Origin: Oscillospiraceae bacterium | Lineage (GTDB): Bacteria; Bacillota; Clostridia; Oscillospirales; Acutalibacteraceae | Length of the DNA stretch: 64,000 nt | Direction of reading: 5' to 3' | Assembly (NCBI GenBank): GCA_015066105.1 | Contig: SVOY01000010.1 | Location: 1 to 64,000 of the forward strand | In this document: piece after piece, positions 32,671-41,490 of the stretch | Layout: the number at the start of each line of letters is the position of its first letter | Numbering within the stretch: the stretch's first letter is position 1 | Position numbers and translations under genes: made by a program | The notes under the pieces: model-generated | What the model saw: the letters and a program-made list of their open reading frames with translations, nothing else | What the model was told of the DNA's origin: nothing | The model's database searches: none

Positions 32671-33532
32671 ACTCTATTCCCTTAAGTGCCTCAAGCTCCT
32701 TTTTGTCAACCTTAATCTGCTTGTCCTTGATAATTTTTACTTCCTTGCGGTGAACCTGAATGGGTGCGCCGTCGGGGTTCTTTTCAAGTGAAACCTTGAG
32801 CATACCCGTAAGCAGATTGTTGTCAACAACCGTGCCCTTGCCGTCCTTTGTTTCAACAATGGCACCGTATTTGGGCGTTACGCGTAAAAGGTGTTCATAG
32901 GCCTCTTGCTCATATTTGAGACAGCACATAAGTCTGCCGCAGGTGCCGCTGATTTTGACGGGGCTTAAGGAAAGGCTTTGCTCCTTTGCCATTTTGATTG
33001 AAACGGGCTGAAAATCGCCAAGGAAGGTGTTACAGCAGAAGGGCCTGCCGCAAATGCCGAGGCCGCCGACCTTTTTGCTCTCGTCTCTTACGCCGATTTG
33101 TCTGAGCTCAATCCTTGTGCGGAAAACGGATGCAAGGTCCTTTACAAGCTCGCGGAAGTCAACTCTTCCGTCGGCAGTGAAGTAAAAGAGAATCTTGTTT
33201 CTGTCAAAGGTGTATTCAACATCAACAAGCTTCATTTCAAGCTTGTGCTCGGCAATTTTTTTGTGACAGATATCAAAGGCTTCCTTTTCCTTAAGCTTGT
33301 TTTCCTTTATTACCTCAATATCCTTTTCGTTTGCAAGGCGGATAACGGGCTTTAAGGGTGTTGTGATTTCCTCGTCGTCAATCTCTCTGTTTGCAATGGT
33401 AACACTGCCGTATTCAAGGCCCCTTGCCGTTTCAACAATAACCTTGTCGCCCTTGTTGTATTCCTTGCCCTTGGGGTCAAAATAGTAGTTTTTGCCTACT
33501 TCCTTAAATCTGACGGAAATAATCTCTGCCAT
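32669..33532 (-). CDS. ricT: PSP1/RicT-type regulatory iron-sulfur complex subunit
   Basis: A 287-residue protein of the PSP1 family, called RicT (YaaT) in Bacillus, where the RicA-RicF-RicT complex promotes RNase Y-dependent mRNA maturation and affects sporulation and competence. The N-terminal half (SVRFKEVGKNYYFDPKG) leads to the conserved core IGVRDESKKVGGLGICGRPFCC and SGTCGRLMCCLKYE. Its Cys pairs ligate Fe-S. ATG 33532 follows GAAAGGAATT. holB lies just upstream, the same order as holB-yaaT in Bacillus. Confidence 0.9.
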   Translation of the reverse strand: MAEIISVRFKEVGKNYYFDPKGKEYNKGDKVIVETARGLEYGSVTIANREIDDEEITTPLKPVIRLANEKDIEVIKENKLKEKEAFDICHKKIAEHKLEMKLVDVEYTFDRNKILFYFTADGRVDFRELVKDLASVFRTRIELRQIGVRDESKKVGGLGICGRPFCCNTFLGDFQPVSIKMAKEQSLSLSPVKISGTCGRLMCCLKYEQEAYEHLLRVTPKYGAIVETKDGKGTVVDNNLLTGMLKVSLEKNPDGAPIQVHRKEVKIIKDKQIKVDKKELEALKGIE

Positions 33533-33560
33533 ATATATCAATTCCTTTCTTGGGTGAGTA

Positions 33561-34442
33561 TCAGTGTGATTTTATACCGTAAATCAGAGAAGAGAATCTT
33601 GTCAGTGTAAGATTCTGGTTTGAATTACGCATACTGTTTTCATAAAGCTCCTGCAGGGCTCTTGTGATTTCGAGAGTCTTTTTTGCCGTGAGCCTGGTGC
33701 TGAGCTGCTTTGCCGTGTCGGCAAAATCCGAAAGAGCCTCCTTGCCGCCGTGCTGAAAGGTAAAACAGTCGCGGAAAATCAACTGCATACCCAGCAGGGT
33801 ATACCTGAAAAGCTCCTTGTCCTTCTGCAGCGGTGCAATTTTAGCAAGAAAGCTGAGCTCGTTTTCCTTTGCAAGGCAGAGTGCAAGCTCACCGGCAAGC
33901 GCAAGACCCTTGCCGTATTTTTCATTTTCACCGTCGCAGTATACCTCTTCGCCGAGGCTGTAAGCGGTCGCTCTTGAAATAATTGTGTCAAGCAGACTTG
34001 ACTTTGCACCGCAGCACAGTATAAAAAGCAGATGCTTTGCAGGCTCCTCAAAAATTTTGAGCAGTGCATTCTGTGCCTGAGGGTTCATAAGCTCGGCCGA
34101 ATCAATGATGAAAACGCTTTTGTTTCCGTCGTTGGGAAGAACGCTTGCGGCTTTTTTCAGCTCTCTTATCGGCTCAACCTTAATCATATTGCTTTTCTCA
34201 TCCTTTGTGAGAATGTGAACATCGGGGTGGTAGCCGGCTTCAACCTTTTTGCATTTGTTACAGCTTCTGCAGGGCTTTTTTTCACCCTCGCACAAAACTG
34301 CCATTGCAATTTCCTTTGCCGCCTGAAGCCTTGTTGCCTTGTCTGCGCCCTCAAGAATAAGCGCGTGTGACAGCGTACCCGAGTGAAGGGCGGTTGTGAT
34401 TGAATTTGTAAACTGTGCAGATGTGTTGATATCTTCAAACAC
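33561..34442 (-). CDS. holB: DNA polymerase III subunit delta' (clamp-loader ATPase-fold)
   Basis: Clamp-loader subunit. The product keeps SHALILEGADKATRLQAAKEIA in the P-loop region (degenerate, without the GKT triplet), a zinc module CRSCNKCKKVEAGYHPDVH, the sensor segment DSAELMNPQAQNALLKIFEEP and LDTIISRA near sensor 1/2. A GTG start at 34442 (MFEDINTSAQF) is preferred: GGAAGGGA precedes it and the protein then begins as the family does. An ATG at 34484 would add 14 residues with no visible ribosome binding site. It is followed closely by ricT. Confidence 0.9.
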   Translation of the reverse strand: MFEDINTSAQFTNSITTALHSGTLSHALILEGADKATRLQAAKEIAMAVLCEGEKKPCRSCNKCKKVEAGYHPDVHILTKDEKSNMIKVEPIRELKKAASVLPNDGNKSVFIIDSAELMNPQAQNALLKIFEEPAKHLLFILCCGAKSSLLDTIISRATAYSLGEEVYCDGENEKYGKGLALAGELALCLAKENELSFLAKIAPLQKDKELFRYTLLGMQLIFRDCFTFQHGGKEALSDFADTAKQLSTRLTAKKTLEITRALQELYENSMRNSNQNLTLTRFSSLIYGIKSH

Positions 34443-34525
34443 GCTTTTCCCTTCCTTCACGCAATAATCCATATCATTATACATTAAAAAGCTGATTTTT
34501 ACAAGTATCTTGCAAAATAAAAAAT

Positions 34526-34566
34526 AAAGGAGCTGTAAAAAACTTCTGTTTTTTTACAGCTCCTTT
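34526..34566. terminator. Bidirectional terminator between a zinc-ribbon gene and holB
   Basis: AAAGGAGCTGTAAAAAA pairs perfectly with TTTTTTACAGCTCCTTT around a 6-nt loop. It lies 7 bp after the stop of the minus-strand zinc-ribbon gene and upstream of holB. Confidence 0.8.
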
Positions 34567-34572
34567 ATTTTC

Positions 34573-34782
34573 TCACAGGTTAAAAAAGGCCTTGATCCTT
34601 TCCTTGCTTAAGCCGTATTTCGGCTTTTCCTCTTTTGGTAAAGGCTTTACGGGTGAATTTACGGGGTAGGGGGCAACTGTAAAGCCCTTGAGCAAGGGCT
34701 CCTCATTGCTTGCCTTTTCACCGCATAAGGGGCAAAGGGTGTAATTTTCGCCTAAATCAACATTACATTTTAAACATCTCAT
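34573..34782 (-). CDS. Small zinc-ribbon protein
   Basis: A 69-residue protein with an N-terminal zinc ribbon (CLKCNVDLG...CPLCGEKA, Cys about 3, 6, 17 and 20) and a Pro/Lys-rich tail. The start resembles DUF6320-type proteins, which are usually longer with membrane segments, so this may be a short relative or a truncated gene. The stop is 1 bp from the start side of the acyltransferase-like gene's end, so the two are cotranscribed. The role is unknown. Confidence 0.7.
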   Translation of the reverse strand: MRCLKCNVDLGENYTLCPLCGEKASNEEPLLKGFTVAPYPVNSPVKPLPKEEKPKYGLSKERIKAFFNL

Positions 34783-34783
34783 T

Positions 34784-36046
34784 TTATTTTACTCCGTTTC
34801 CGTGGGTGCTTTCAATTCTTACTCTTAAGCCCTGCTGAGTAATTACCCTCACACATTCTCTTGCCCAGGATGTATCGTGAGTGCAGGCAGAAAAGCAAAG
34901 GTTGAAAATACCGTTGCAGCTGAGTGAGGAGCAGGTGGAAATAAGGCCGTAGCCGCTTGTGTCGCCGTTTACGCCGTCGGCACGGATAACCTCGCCCTCA
35001 AGTGTGGGCGAAAGCTCGCTGTTGCCCGTGTTTGTGAGGATTGTGGTGTTGTTGCCGTGCGATTTTTCCTGCCTCATCCTCACAACGGGAAGCTTGATAA
35101 AGTTAGGCACGAATTTAATTATGCCGTTGTTTGCAAGTGAGCCGTAGCTGTTGAGTATTTTCTGCAGCTCCTCAACGGTGAGCCTCTTTTTCAGCTGACC
35201 CTTTACCTTGTCGCAAACCTCGTCAAAGCTCCAGTCACGCCTTCCCTCAGGGAAAAAGTCGATACGGCTCTGAATGGTGAAATTACGCACCGTTTTTGAC
35301 GGGAAAAAGCGTCTGAGATTTACGGGAACGGCGATGACAATGGGCTCTGTTATCGGCTTTGAGGCGTGGCGGACGGTGCCGAGAATAAGCGCGGCGGAAA
35401 GATACTCCGTTATGGTCATATCCCTTTCCTTTGCCTTTTCGTGAAGCTCTTTGGTATCCATCATTGCAAAAATCATCTGCAGAAAGCCCTTTTCAATGGT
35501 GCCTTCAATCTGATGGGCGTGAAACTCCTGCTCAACATCGGTGCTGCCGTTTTTCTGATAGTAATCGTTAAAGGCGTTGGTGATTTCCTCTTCTTCAAAG
35601 GGCTCGGGGCAGTAGGGGGCATCGGGGTTGTTTTTCAGCTCAACATATCTTTCAAGCAATGCGGTAAAATAGGTGTCAACACCGAGTCCGTCGCCGATAT
35701 AATGGGCACATTCAAGGCCGAGCCGGTTTTTGTAGTAAACAATTCTGAAATCGGGTCTGCCGTCATTTCTTACGGTTATGGGTAAAAGCTGAGTTGAAAA
35801 CTCCTCTCTTATTTCCGGCAAAAGGCTTGTTCTTTCCTGGTAATTCCAGAAAAAGCCCTTTTTAATTGCAGTGTAGATGCTCGGGTAGCGGGGCATAAGG
35901 TCTTCTGCCGCTTTTTTTACAAGCTCGGGTCGGACCTCGTCCTTTAAAATTACTGCCATACGGAAGGTTCTGCCCCATTTTTTGTTGCTGAGGCTTGAAA
36001 ACATAATTGAAGCAGTATCTACCTTCATCCAACGATATTCTGCCAT
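34784..36046 (-). CDS. Condensation/alcohol-acyltransferase-like protein
   Basis: A 420-residue cytoplasmic protein with the HxxxDG catalytic motif of the CoA-dependent acyltransferase/condensation superfamily: HYIGDG, His about 115, Asp about 119. A second-half signature, VPVNLRRFFPSKTVRNFT, matches the bridging region of that fold (AATase, PapA, wax synthase-like). The acyl donor and acceptor cannot be read. No NRPS or PKS module is nearby, so a free-standing ester- or amide-forming enzyme is likelier than a natural-product assembly line. AAGGAGCTGAAAAAA precedes ATG 36046. It is cotranscribed with the downstream zinc-ribbon gene. Confidence 0.75.
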   Translation of the reverse strand: MAEYRWMKVDTASIMFSSLSNKKWGRTFRMAVILKDEVRPELVKKAAEDLMPRYPSIYTAIKKGFFWNYQERTSLLPEIREEFSTQLLPITVRNDGRPDFRIVYYKNRLGLECAHYIGDGLGVDTYFTALLERYVELKNNPDAPYCPEPFEEEEITNAFNDYYQKNGSTDVEQEFHAHQIEGTIEKGFLQMIFAMMDTKELHEKAKERDMTITEYLSAALILGTVRHASKPITEPIVIAVPVNLRRFFPSKTVRNFTIQSRIDFFPEGRRDWSFDEVCDKVKGQLKKRLTVEELQKILNSYGSLANNGIIKFVPNFIKLPVVRMRQEKSHGNNTTILTNTGNSELSPTLEGEVIRADGVNGDTSGYGLISTCSSLSCNGIFNLCFSACTHDTSWARECVRVITQQGLRVRIESTHGNGVK

Positions 36047-36205
36047 TTTTTTCAGCTCCTTGATTTTGCCTGTGCTTAATATACATATTCCTTAATATAG
36101 TTCAATATATTGTATCATATTGTATTTACATTGTCAAACAGATAGGGGGTATTTATTGCCCGGACAAAAAAATGATAAAAAAAGTGAAAAACTTACAAAA
36201 AACTA

Positions 36206-36233
36206 TTGATATTTTCATTTTATATGTTAAAAT
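36206..36233 (+). promoter_or_regulatory. Sigma-A promoter of the small ferredoxin gene
   Basis: TTGATA (36206-36211), a 16-bp spacer and TAAAAT (36228-36233), 35 bp before the start codon. Confidence 0.75.
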
Positions 36234-36267
36234 GTATCTATAAACTAAAGAAAGGGGAGTTACTGGC

Positions 36268-36438
36268 ATGGCATATGTAATTAGTGAAGATTGCATCTCC
36301 TGCGGCGCTTGTGCAGACGGTTGTCCCGTTGGCGCTATCGCAGAAGGCGACGGCAAGTTCGAAATCGACGCTGACAGCTGCATCGATTGCGGCGCTTGTG
36401 CAGACGGTTGTCCCGTAAATGCTATCAGCGAAGGCTAA
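36268..36438 (+). CDS. 2[4Fe-4S] ferredoxin, clostridial type
   Basis: A 56-residue low-potential electron carrier. Two CxxCxxCxxxCP motifs are present: CISCGACADGCPVGAI and CIDCGACADGCPVNAI. AAAGGGGAG precedes ATG 36268. It is monocistronic with its own promoter and a perfect terminator. The two halves share an identical 29-nt stretch at DNA level. As the general ferredoxin it is the natural low-potential partner for NrdG, radical-SAM enzymes and any bifurcating Hdr/Flx complex in this genome. Confidence 0.96.
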   Translation: MAYVISEDCISCGACADGCPVGAIAEGDGKFEIDADSCIDCGACADGCPVNAISEG

Positions 36439-36456
36439 TAAGCTAAGATAAAAAAT

Positions 36457-36488
36457 GTGGCTATGATTTTCATAGCCACTATTTTTTT
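36457..36488 (+). terminator. Terminator of the ferredoxin gene
   Basis: GTGGCTATG pairs with CATAGCCAC around ATTTT, followed by ATTTTTTT. Confidence 0.9.
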
Positions 36489-37326
36489 ATACAATGCTTT
36501 CAAGATACCTTTCAACCGCATCCTCCCAGGGGGGGAGCCTTTTAAAGCCCCTTGCAGTCAGCCCTTCCTTTGAAAGGCGTGAATTTTTAGGTCTTACCGC
36601 CCTTGTCGGGTATTGCTCGCTTGTTACGGAATTGACAGTTACGCTTTTATTCGCTTTTTCAAAAACAAACCGCGCAAGCTCTGCCCAGGAGCAAAAGCCC
36701 TCGTTTGTGCCGTGGTAAATGCCGTAACGCTCTGTTGCAATCATATCGCACAGAAGCACTGCAAGGTCCTTTGAATAGGTGGGTGAGCCAACCTGGTCAC
36801 ACACAACACTTACCTCGCTTTTTGTTTCGGCAAGTCTGAGCATTGTTGCAATAAAGTTGGTGTTCTTTTCGCCGAAAACCCAGGAGGTGCGCACAATGAA
36901 AAACCTTTCAAGCAGGCTTTTCACCGCTTCCTCGCCTTTTAATTTGCTCATACCGTATACACCTAAGGGACCCTTGGGGTCGTTGGCCTCAAAGGGCTTG
37001 TCTCCCTTGCCTTCAAAAACATAATCCGTTGAAACATAAAGCATTTTTATGCCGTGCCTTTTACATTCTGTGGCAAGATAAGCCGTTGCCCTTTCGTTTA
37101 TTTCAAAGCACAGGTCTTTTTCATCCTCTGCCCTGTCAACCGCAACATAGGCGGCACAGTGAATAAGCGCGTCAGCCTTGTTTGCCTTGAAAAAAACTTC
37201 AACGGCCGCTTCGTCGGTTATGTCAAGCTCATCCTTATCAATGCCGATAAAGGGTAAGGCTCTTTTTTCAAGCTCACGGCAGACATCACCGCCAAGCTGA
37301 CCTTTTGCACCGGTTACAATAATCAT
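36487..37326 (-). CDS. rfbD: dTDP-4-dehydrorhamnose reductase
   Basis: Final enzyme of dTDP-L-rhamnose synthesis (NADPH reduction of the 4-keto sugar). The 279-residue SDR-fold protein starts IIVTGAKGQLGGDV. It has the DELDITDE segment, AAYVAVDRAEDE, the catalytic YVSTDYVFEG and VYGMSKLKGEE (YxxxK), and RTSWVFG. It overlaps rfbC by 4 bp. rfbA and rfbB are not in the window. The sugar probably goes to cell-surface polysaccharide. Confidence 0.95.
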   Translation of the reverse strand: MIIVTGAKGQLGGDVCRELEKRALPFIGIDKDELDITDEAAVEVFFKANKADALIHCAAYVAVDRAEDEKDLCFEINERATAYLATECKRHGIKMLYVSTDYVFEGKGDKPFEANDPKGPLGVYGMSKLKGEEAVKSLLERFFIVRTSWVFGEKNTNFIATMLRLAETKSEVSVVCDQVGSPTYSKDLAVLLCDMIATERYGIYHGTNEGFCSWAELARFVFEKANKSVTVNSVTSEQYPTRAVRPKNSRLSKEGLTARGFKRLPPWEDAVERYLESIV

Positions 37327-37886
37327 TTGCTTTCACTCCAAACAAAGTCAACATCGCTTTCACAAAGAAAAGGTGCGTTTTTATCCTTTTTAGAAAGCAC
37401 GGGCTCGCTTACCGGCCATTCAACACCTATTTCCTTGTCATCGTAGCGTATGCTTCTGTCGTGCTCGCCGCTGTAATATTCATCCACCTTGTAAAGCACC
37501 TCAACGTTTTCGGTGAGTGTAACAAAGCCGTGACCGAAGCCCTTGGGGATAAAAAGCATATGCTTGTTATCCTCGCTCAATTCAGCACTTATCCATTTGA
37601 GATAAGTGGGGGAGCCCTTTCTCAAATCAACCGCAATGTCAAGGATTTTACCCCTTGTACAGCTTATGAGCTTTGACTGAGCCATGGGTGTTTTCTGAAA
37701 GTGTATGCCCCTGAGGGTACCCTTTTCCTTTGAGTATGAACGGTTATCCTGAACAAAGGTGACGTCAATGCCTAGCTTTTTCAGCTTTTCACAGCTGTAG
37801 GCTTCGTAGAACCAGCCTCTGTTATCGCCGAAAACATCGGGCTCAATGAGCTTTACATCGGCAAGACCTGTATCAATAATTTTCAT
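37323..37886 (-). CDS. rfbC: dTDP-4-dehydrorhamnose 3,5-epimerase
   Basis: Cupin-fold epimerase of the dTDP-rhamnose pathway. The 187-residue product has the family signatures DNRGWFYEAYSCEKL, QDNRSYSKEKGTLRGIHFQ (catalytic His region), VAVDLRKGSPTYLKW, FIPKGFGHGF and LYKVDEYY. It overlaps the downstream rfbD by 4 bp, so the two form an operon. Confidence 0.95.
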   Translation of the reverse strand: MKIIDTGLADVKLIEPDVFGDNRGWFYEAYSCEKLKKLGIDVTFVQDNRSYSKEKGTLRGIHFQKTPMAQSKLISCTRGKILDIAVDLRKGSPTYLKWISAELSEDNKHMLFIPKGFGHGFVTLTENVEVLYKVDEYYSGEHDRSIRYDDKEIGVEWPVSEPVLSKKDKNAPFLCESDVDFVWSESK

Positions 37887-38006
37887 CCTATCACTTCACT
37901 TGATTTTTTTGTTATTATATCTTACCCTTTGTCATTAGTCAAGGAATCCTTGACAAAGAAGGGGAAAATATTATAATAATAGTATAAAAAAGAGAGGAGA
38001 AACGCC

Positions 38007-39191
38007 GTGGTTGCAGGTATTGTTTGTGAATACAATCCCTTTCATAAGGGTCATTTATATCAGCTTGAAAAAACAAAGCAGGCGGGTGCCGATGCCGTTG
38101 TGTGTGTTATGAGCGGCAATTATGTTCAACGCGGCGAATGTGCCTTTGTTGATAAATGGACAAGAGCGAGGTCGGCGGTGCTTTGCGGCGCAGATGTTGT
38201 TATTGACCTGCCCGTTCCCTGGGCGGTTTCCTCGGCGGAGAATTTTGCAAGGGGCAGTGTTTACCTTTTAAAGCAATTCGGTATAGACGTGCTTTCCTTC
38301 GGCAGTGAGTGCGACGGTAAAAAAAATCTGCTGCTTGCCGCAGAAAGCGTTAAGGATGAGCGTGTTGCCGCTCTTATTAAAAAGTATATGTCGGAGGGCT
38401 CAAGCTATCCCTCGGCACTGTTCAAGGGTGTAAATGAAATTTACGGCAGTGAAGCGGCGGCTGTCGTTTCTTCGCCTAACAGTACCCTTGCTGTTGAATA
38501 TATAAATCAGCTCAATGAATGTGAAGGCATTGATTTTATGCCCGTTAAACGAAAGGGTGCTTTGCACGACAGTGATGCCTCTGACGGGGAGCTTCTTTCC
38601 GCTTCAAAAATAAGGGGTGACATTGCTGGCGGAAGGCTCAGTGCGGCTTTTTTGCCCGAGGCTTCATATGATGGCATTTGTGCAATGCTGAATGACGGCT
38701 GTGCACCCTGCCTTATAAGTAATAATGAAAGGGGAATCCTTTCCTCGTTAAGGGAGCTTACGCCTTATCAGCTTGAAGAATATATAAGCGACGAAAAGGG
38801 CCTTGCTCAGAGGATTTACGATGCAATGAGAAGTGCGCGAAGCCTTAATGAGCTTTACGAAAGCGTTAAGGTGAAAAATTACACCCTTTCAAGAATCCGC
38901 CGTGAGGTGCTTTGCGCCTGGCTCAGAATACCGAAGCAGACGGCACTCGGTCTGCCTCCGTATATCAGAATTCTTGCCGTCAGTGAAAAGGGACTCGAGC
39001 TTCTTTCGGCGGCGAAAAAAAATTCTGCAATTCCGGTGGTTACACGTCACACGGAAATGCAGAAGCTGTCAAAGCAGGCAAAGGAAATTTATGAAATTCA
39101 GTGCTCCTCAACGGATAAGTTTGCCCTTTTTTCACCAAGGGTGAGAGAATGCGGACTTGAACAGCGAAGTCCGCTGATTGTTGTCAGATAA
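38007..39191 (+). CDS. tmcAL: tRNA(Met) cytidine acetate ligase
   Basis: ATP-dependent ligase forming N4-acetylcytidine at C34 of elongator tRNA-Met from acetate. The 394-residue product begins VAGIVCEYNPFHKGHLYQL with the nucleotidyltransferase HxGH motif and continues VCVMSGNYVQRGECAFVDKW, DLPVPWAVSSAENFARG and SFGSECD. The start is GTG at 38007 after GAGAGGAGAAACGCC. It converges on mtaB, overlapping its end by 8 bp, so two tRNA-modification genes meet tail to tail. Confidence 0.93.
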   Translation: MVAGIVCEYNPFHKGHLYQLEKTKQAGADAVVCVMSGNYVQRGECAFVDKWTRARSAVLCGADVVIDLPVPWAVSSAENFARGSVYLLKQFGIDVLSFGSECDGKKNLLLAAESVKDERVAALIKKYMSEGSSYPSALFKGVNEIYGSEAAAVVSSPNSTLAVEYINQLNECEGIDFMPVKRKGALHDSDASDGELLSASKIRGDIAGGRLSAAFLPEASYDGICAMLNDGCAPCLISNNERGILSSLRELTPYQLEEYISDEKGLAQRIYDAMRSARSLNELYESVKVKNYTLSRIRREVLCAWLRIPKQTALGLPPYIRILAVSEKGLELLSAAKKNSAIPVVTRHTEMQKLSKQAKEIYEIQCSSTDKFALFSPRVRECGLEQRSPLIVVR

Positions 39192-40473
39192 TCTCTCCGA
39201 TGCAGTAATCACCGTCACCTGTGGCGGTGATTTTTATGCTTACGGTTTTTCCGTGAAGGTCGCCGTCGGCTTTGAATTTTACGGGTATATAATTTGCCGT
39301 GTAGCCGGTATAAAAGCCGTTTTTGTCGGTTACCTCGGGTATAACGCTGTAGCTTTTGCCGATTTGTGAAGCAAAAAAGCTGCGGCGTATTTTTTCGGCC
39401 TCCTCAAGCATTATTTTACAGCGTTCATCCTTTATTCTGCTGTCAAGGTGTCCCGGCAGCTTTTCGGCACGGGTGCCCCTTCTTACGGAATAGGGAAAAA
39501 CATGCACCTTTTCAAAGCCTGTATCCTTTACAAAGTCAAGGCTTTCTTTAAAATCCTCTTCGCTTTCACCTGCAAAGCCTACCATCACATCGGTGGTAAG
39601 GGTGCAGTCTTCAAAGGTGCTTCTGAGCCTGAGTGCAATTTTTCTGAATTCATCGGCGGTGTAATGTCTGTTCATGGCTTTAAGTGTTCTGTCACATCCG
39701 CTTTGCAGTGAGAGATGAAACTGAGGGCAAAGCTTTTCACATTCGCTGAGCTTTTCAATCACCTCATCGGTAAGGTGGTCGGGCTCAAGGGAGCCGAGAC
39801 GTACCCTTTCAATGCCCTTTATGTCATTTACAGTCTTTACCGCCTCGGGGAAGCTGCTTCCCGAATCCTGACCGTAGGAGGAAAGGTTGATGCCTACGAG
39901 AACTACCTCGTTGTAGCCCTTGCGGGCAAGAGCCTCAACCTCTTTTTTCAGCTCAAAAAGAGGCTTTGAGCGCACTCTGCCCCTTGAATAGGGGATTACA
40001 CAGTATGAGCAGAAGCGGTTGCAGCCATCCTGGATTTTCACATAAGCTCTTGTGCGCTCCTCAAAGCAGGTGATGGTGTCGCCGCTGAAGGCATCGCCCT
40101 TAAGATGCTCCGATACGCTGAAAATTCTTTTGCAGTCCTTTCTGTACTGCTCAAGCAGGGCGGGTAAAAGAGCGTTGTTTTTGTTGCCAAGTACAATATC
40201 AGCCTCAACAAGCTCCCTTGACTTTTCGGGATAAGCCTGAGGCATACAGCCTGTAAGAATTACAATCGAGTCGGGGTTGTTTCTTTTGAAGCGGCGTACT
40301 GCCTGCCTTGTTTTCTGGTCGGCAGAGGCCGTAACTGTGCAGGAATTTATAACGAAAACGTCGGCCTTACTGTCGCTTGTTGTTTCGTAGCCTGCTTTTT
40401 TCAGAGCCTCGCTCATTGCTTGGCTCTCATATTGATTGACCTTACAGCCTAATGTGTAAAATTTAACCTTCAT
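39184..40473 (-). CDS. mtaB: tRNA t6A37 methylthiotransferase
   Basis: Radical-SAM enzyme converting t6A to ms2t6A at position 37 of ANN-decoding tRNAs. The 429-residue product has the N-terminal UPF0004 domain (TLGCKVNQYESQA, NSCTVTASADQKTRQ, TGCMPQ), the radical-SAM CxxxCxxC in DGCNRFCSYC (about 150-157), and a C-terminal TRAM-like domain near VIPEVTDKNGFYTGYTANY. The CKVNQYES and CTVTASAD variants mark MtaB rather than MiaB or RimO. Confidence 0.94.
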   Translation of the reverse strand: MKVKFYTLGCKVNQYESQAMSEALKKAGYETTSDSKADVFVINSCTVTASADQKTRQAVRRFKRNNPDSIVILTGCMPQAYPEKSRELVEADIVLGNKNNALLPALLEQYRKDCKRIFSVSEHLKGDAFSGDTITCFEERTRAYVKIQDGCNRFCSYCVIPYSRGRVRSKPLFELKKEVEALARKGYNEVVLVGINLSSYGQDSGSSFPEAVKTVNDIKGIERVRLGSLEPDHLTDEVIEKLSECEKLCPQFHLSLQSGCDRTLKAMNRHYTADEFRKIALRLRSTFEDCTLTTDVMVGFAGESEEDFKESLDFVKDTGFEKVHVFPYSVRRGTRAEKLPGHLDSRIKDERCKIMLEEAEKIRRSFFASQIGKSYSVIPEVTDKNGFYTGYTANYIPVKFKADGDLHGKTVSIKITATGDGDYCIGEII

Positions 40474-40490
40474 TGCATTTACCTGTTTCC

Positions 40491-41336
40491 TTATTTTTTA
40501 CTGTATTCGGCAGGCGTTATGCCGTATTCGCCCGTAAAGGCACGGTAAAAGCCTGCATAGTCACCGAAGCCGCAATTTGAAGCAACGGTTGTCGGCTTAA
40601 TTCCGCTTGAAAGCATCTGCTTTGCGTGGATAAGCCTTTTAAGGGTAATATATCTGTGTACACTTGTGCCCACAACACTGTTGAAGGCGTGGGAAAGATA
40701 ATATTTGCTTACAAAAAATTCATCCGCAATAGTAGAAAGCGACAGCTTTTCACAATAATGGTGATTTATGTAATCAAGAACGGACAGAATAAGAGGAGAG
40801 AAGGAATTTTCCTTATCGTGCTTTTCGCCGTAGCTGAGCGAAAGACGGTTAAGCTCCACAAGAATGCGAAGAAGAATTGCTTCGCAGGCAAGGTCGCTTG
40901 CGTAATCTTCACTGCTCTGCTCTCTTATAAGCTCTGTAAGAAGTGTCCTTAAAAGCTCCTGGGATGAAAAGGAAAGTCTTAAAAGATTGGTGTGGTCGGG
41001 GATTGTGCTGTCAAAGCAACGTGAAAGGCTTGTGTTGTTGCTTGAAAGCGAAAACAGATAATCCTTGTTTATCCACAGCACAATTCTTTCGTAATCGCTC
41101 TGGGCTTCGCCTATTCTCGGCTGATGAAGCTCAAGGGGATTTATAAGAAGCAGGTCGCCCTTTTTCATTTCATATATTTTACCTTCAACGCTGTATTCAA
41201 CACTGCCGCTTATGAAAAAATAAATTTCATAAAAATCGTGCTGATGAACGGGGACACCTGCAAATCTTGCATCTCTGTAATGAAAAATTTCAAAATTACT
41301 TTTAGACATACTTTGTCTCGGGTCAAAAATCTGCAT
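40491..41336 (-). CDS. AraC-family regulator, likely of glucuronate catabolism
   Basis: A 281-residue regulator with an N-terminal cupin sensor (about 15-90: HQHDFYEIYFFISGSVEYSVEG, MKKGDLLLINPLELHQP) and a C-terminal double helix-turn-helix (about 180-281: LSTIADEFFVSKYYLSHAFN and GFGDYAGFYRAFTGEYGITPAEY). GAGGTAAATC precedes ATG 41336. It is divergent from uxaC with 154 bp between, so it most likely activates the hexuronate operon in response to a uronate or pathway intermediate. Confidence 0.9.
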   Translation of the reverse strand: MQIFDPRQSMSKSNFEIFHYRDARFAGVPVHQHDFYEIYFFISGSVEYSVEGKIYEMKKGDLLLINPLELHQPRIGEAQSDYERIVLWINKDYLFSLSSNNTSLSRCFDSTIPDHTNLLRLSFSSQELLRTLLTELIREQSSEDYASDLACEAILLRILVELNRLSLSYGEKHDKENSFSPLILSVLDYINHHYCEKLSLSTIADEFFVSKYYLSHAFNSVVGTSVHRYITLKRLIHAKQMLSSGIKPTTVASNCGFGDYAGFYRAFTGEYGITPAEYSKK

Positions 41337-41490
41337 ATGATTTACCTCAAAATATAATCGTATAATATATCATATAGCAATATTAACAACCAGTCAAGCA
41401 ATTTTCACTATTTTTATTGTTAAAAAAATGTGATAAAATAAAATGACGAAATTGGGGCTCTGTGCCCCGCGAAAGGGGAAAAGACAGAAA
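41337..41490. promoter_or_regulatory. Divergent control region, AraC regulator / uxaC operon
   Basis: An AT-rich intergenic region with GATAAAAT (about 41432-41439) as a plausible -10 for the uxaC operon and no good -35, consistent with activation by the adjacent AraC-type protein. CGTATAATATATCATATAG near 41360 may be the divergent -10 region. A CCCCGCGAAAGGGG stem (about 41465-41478) lies just before the uxaC start and could occlude or include its ribosome binding site. Confidence 0.45.
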
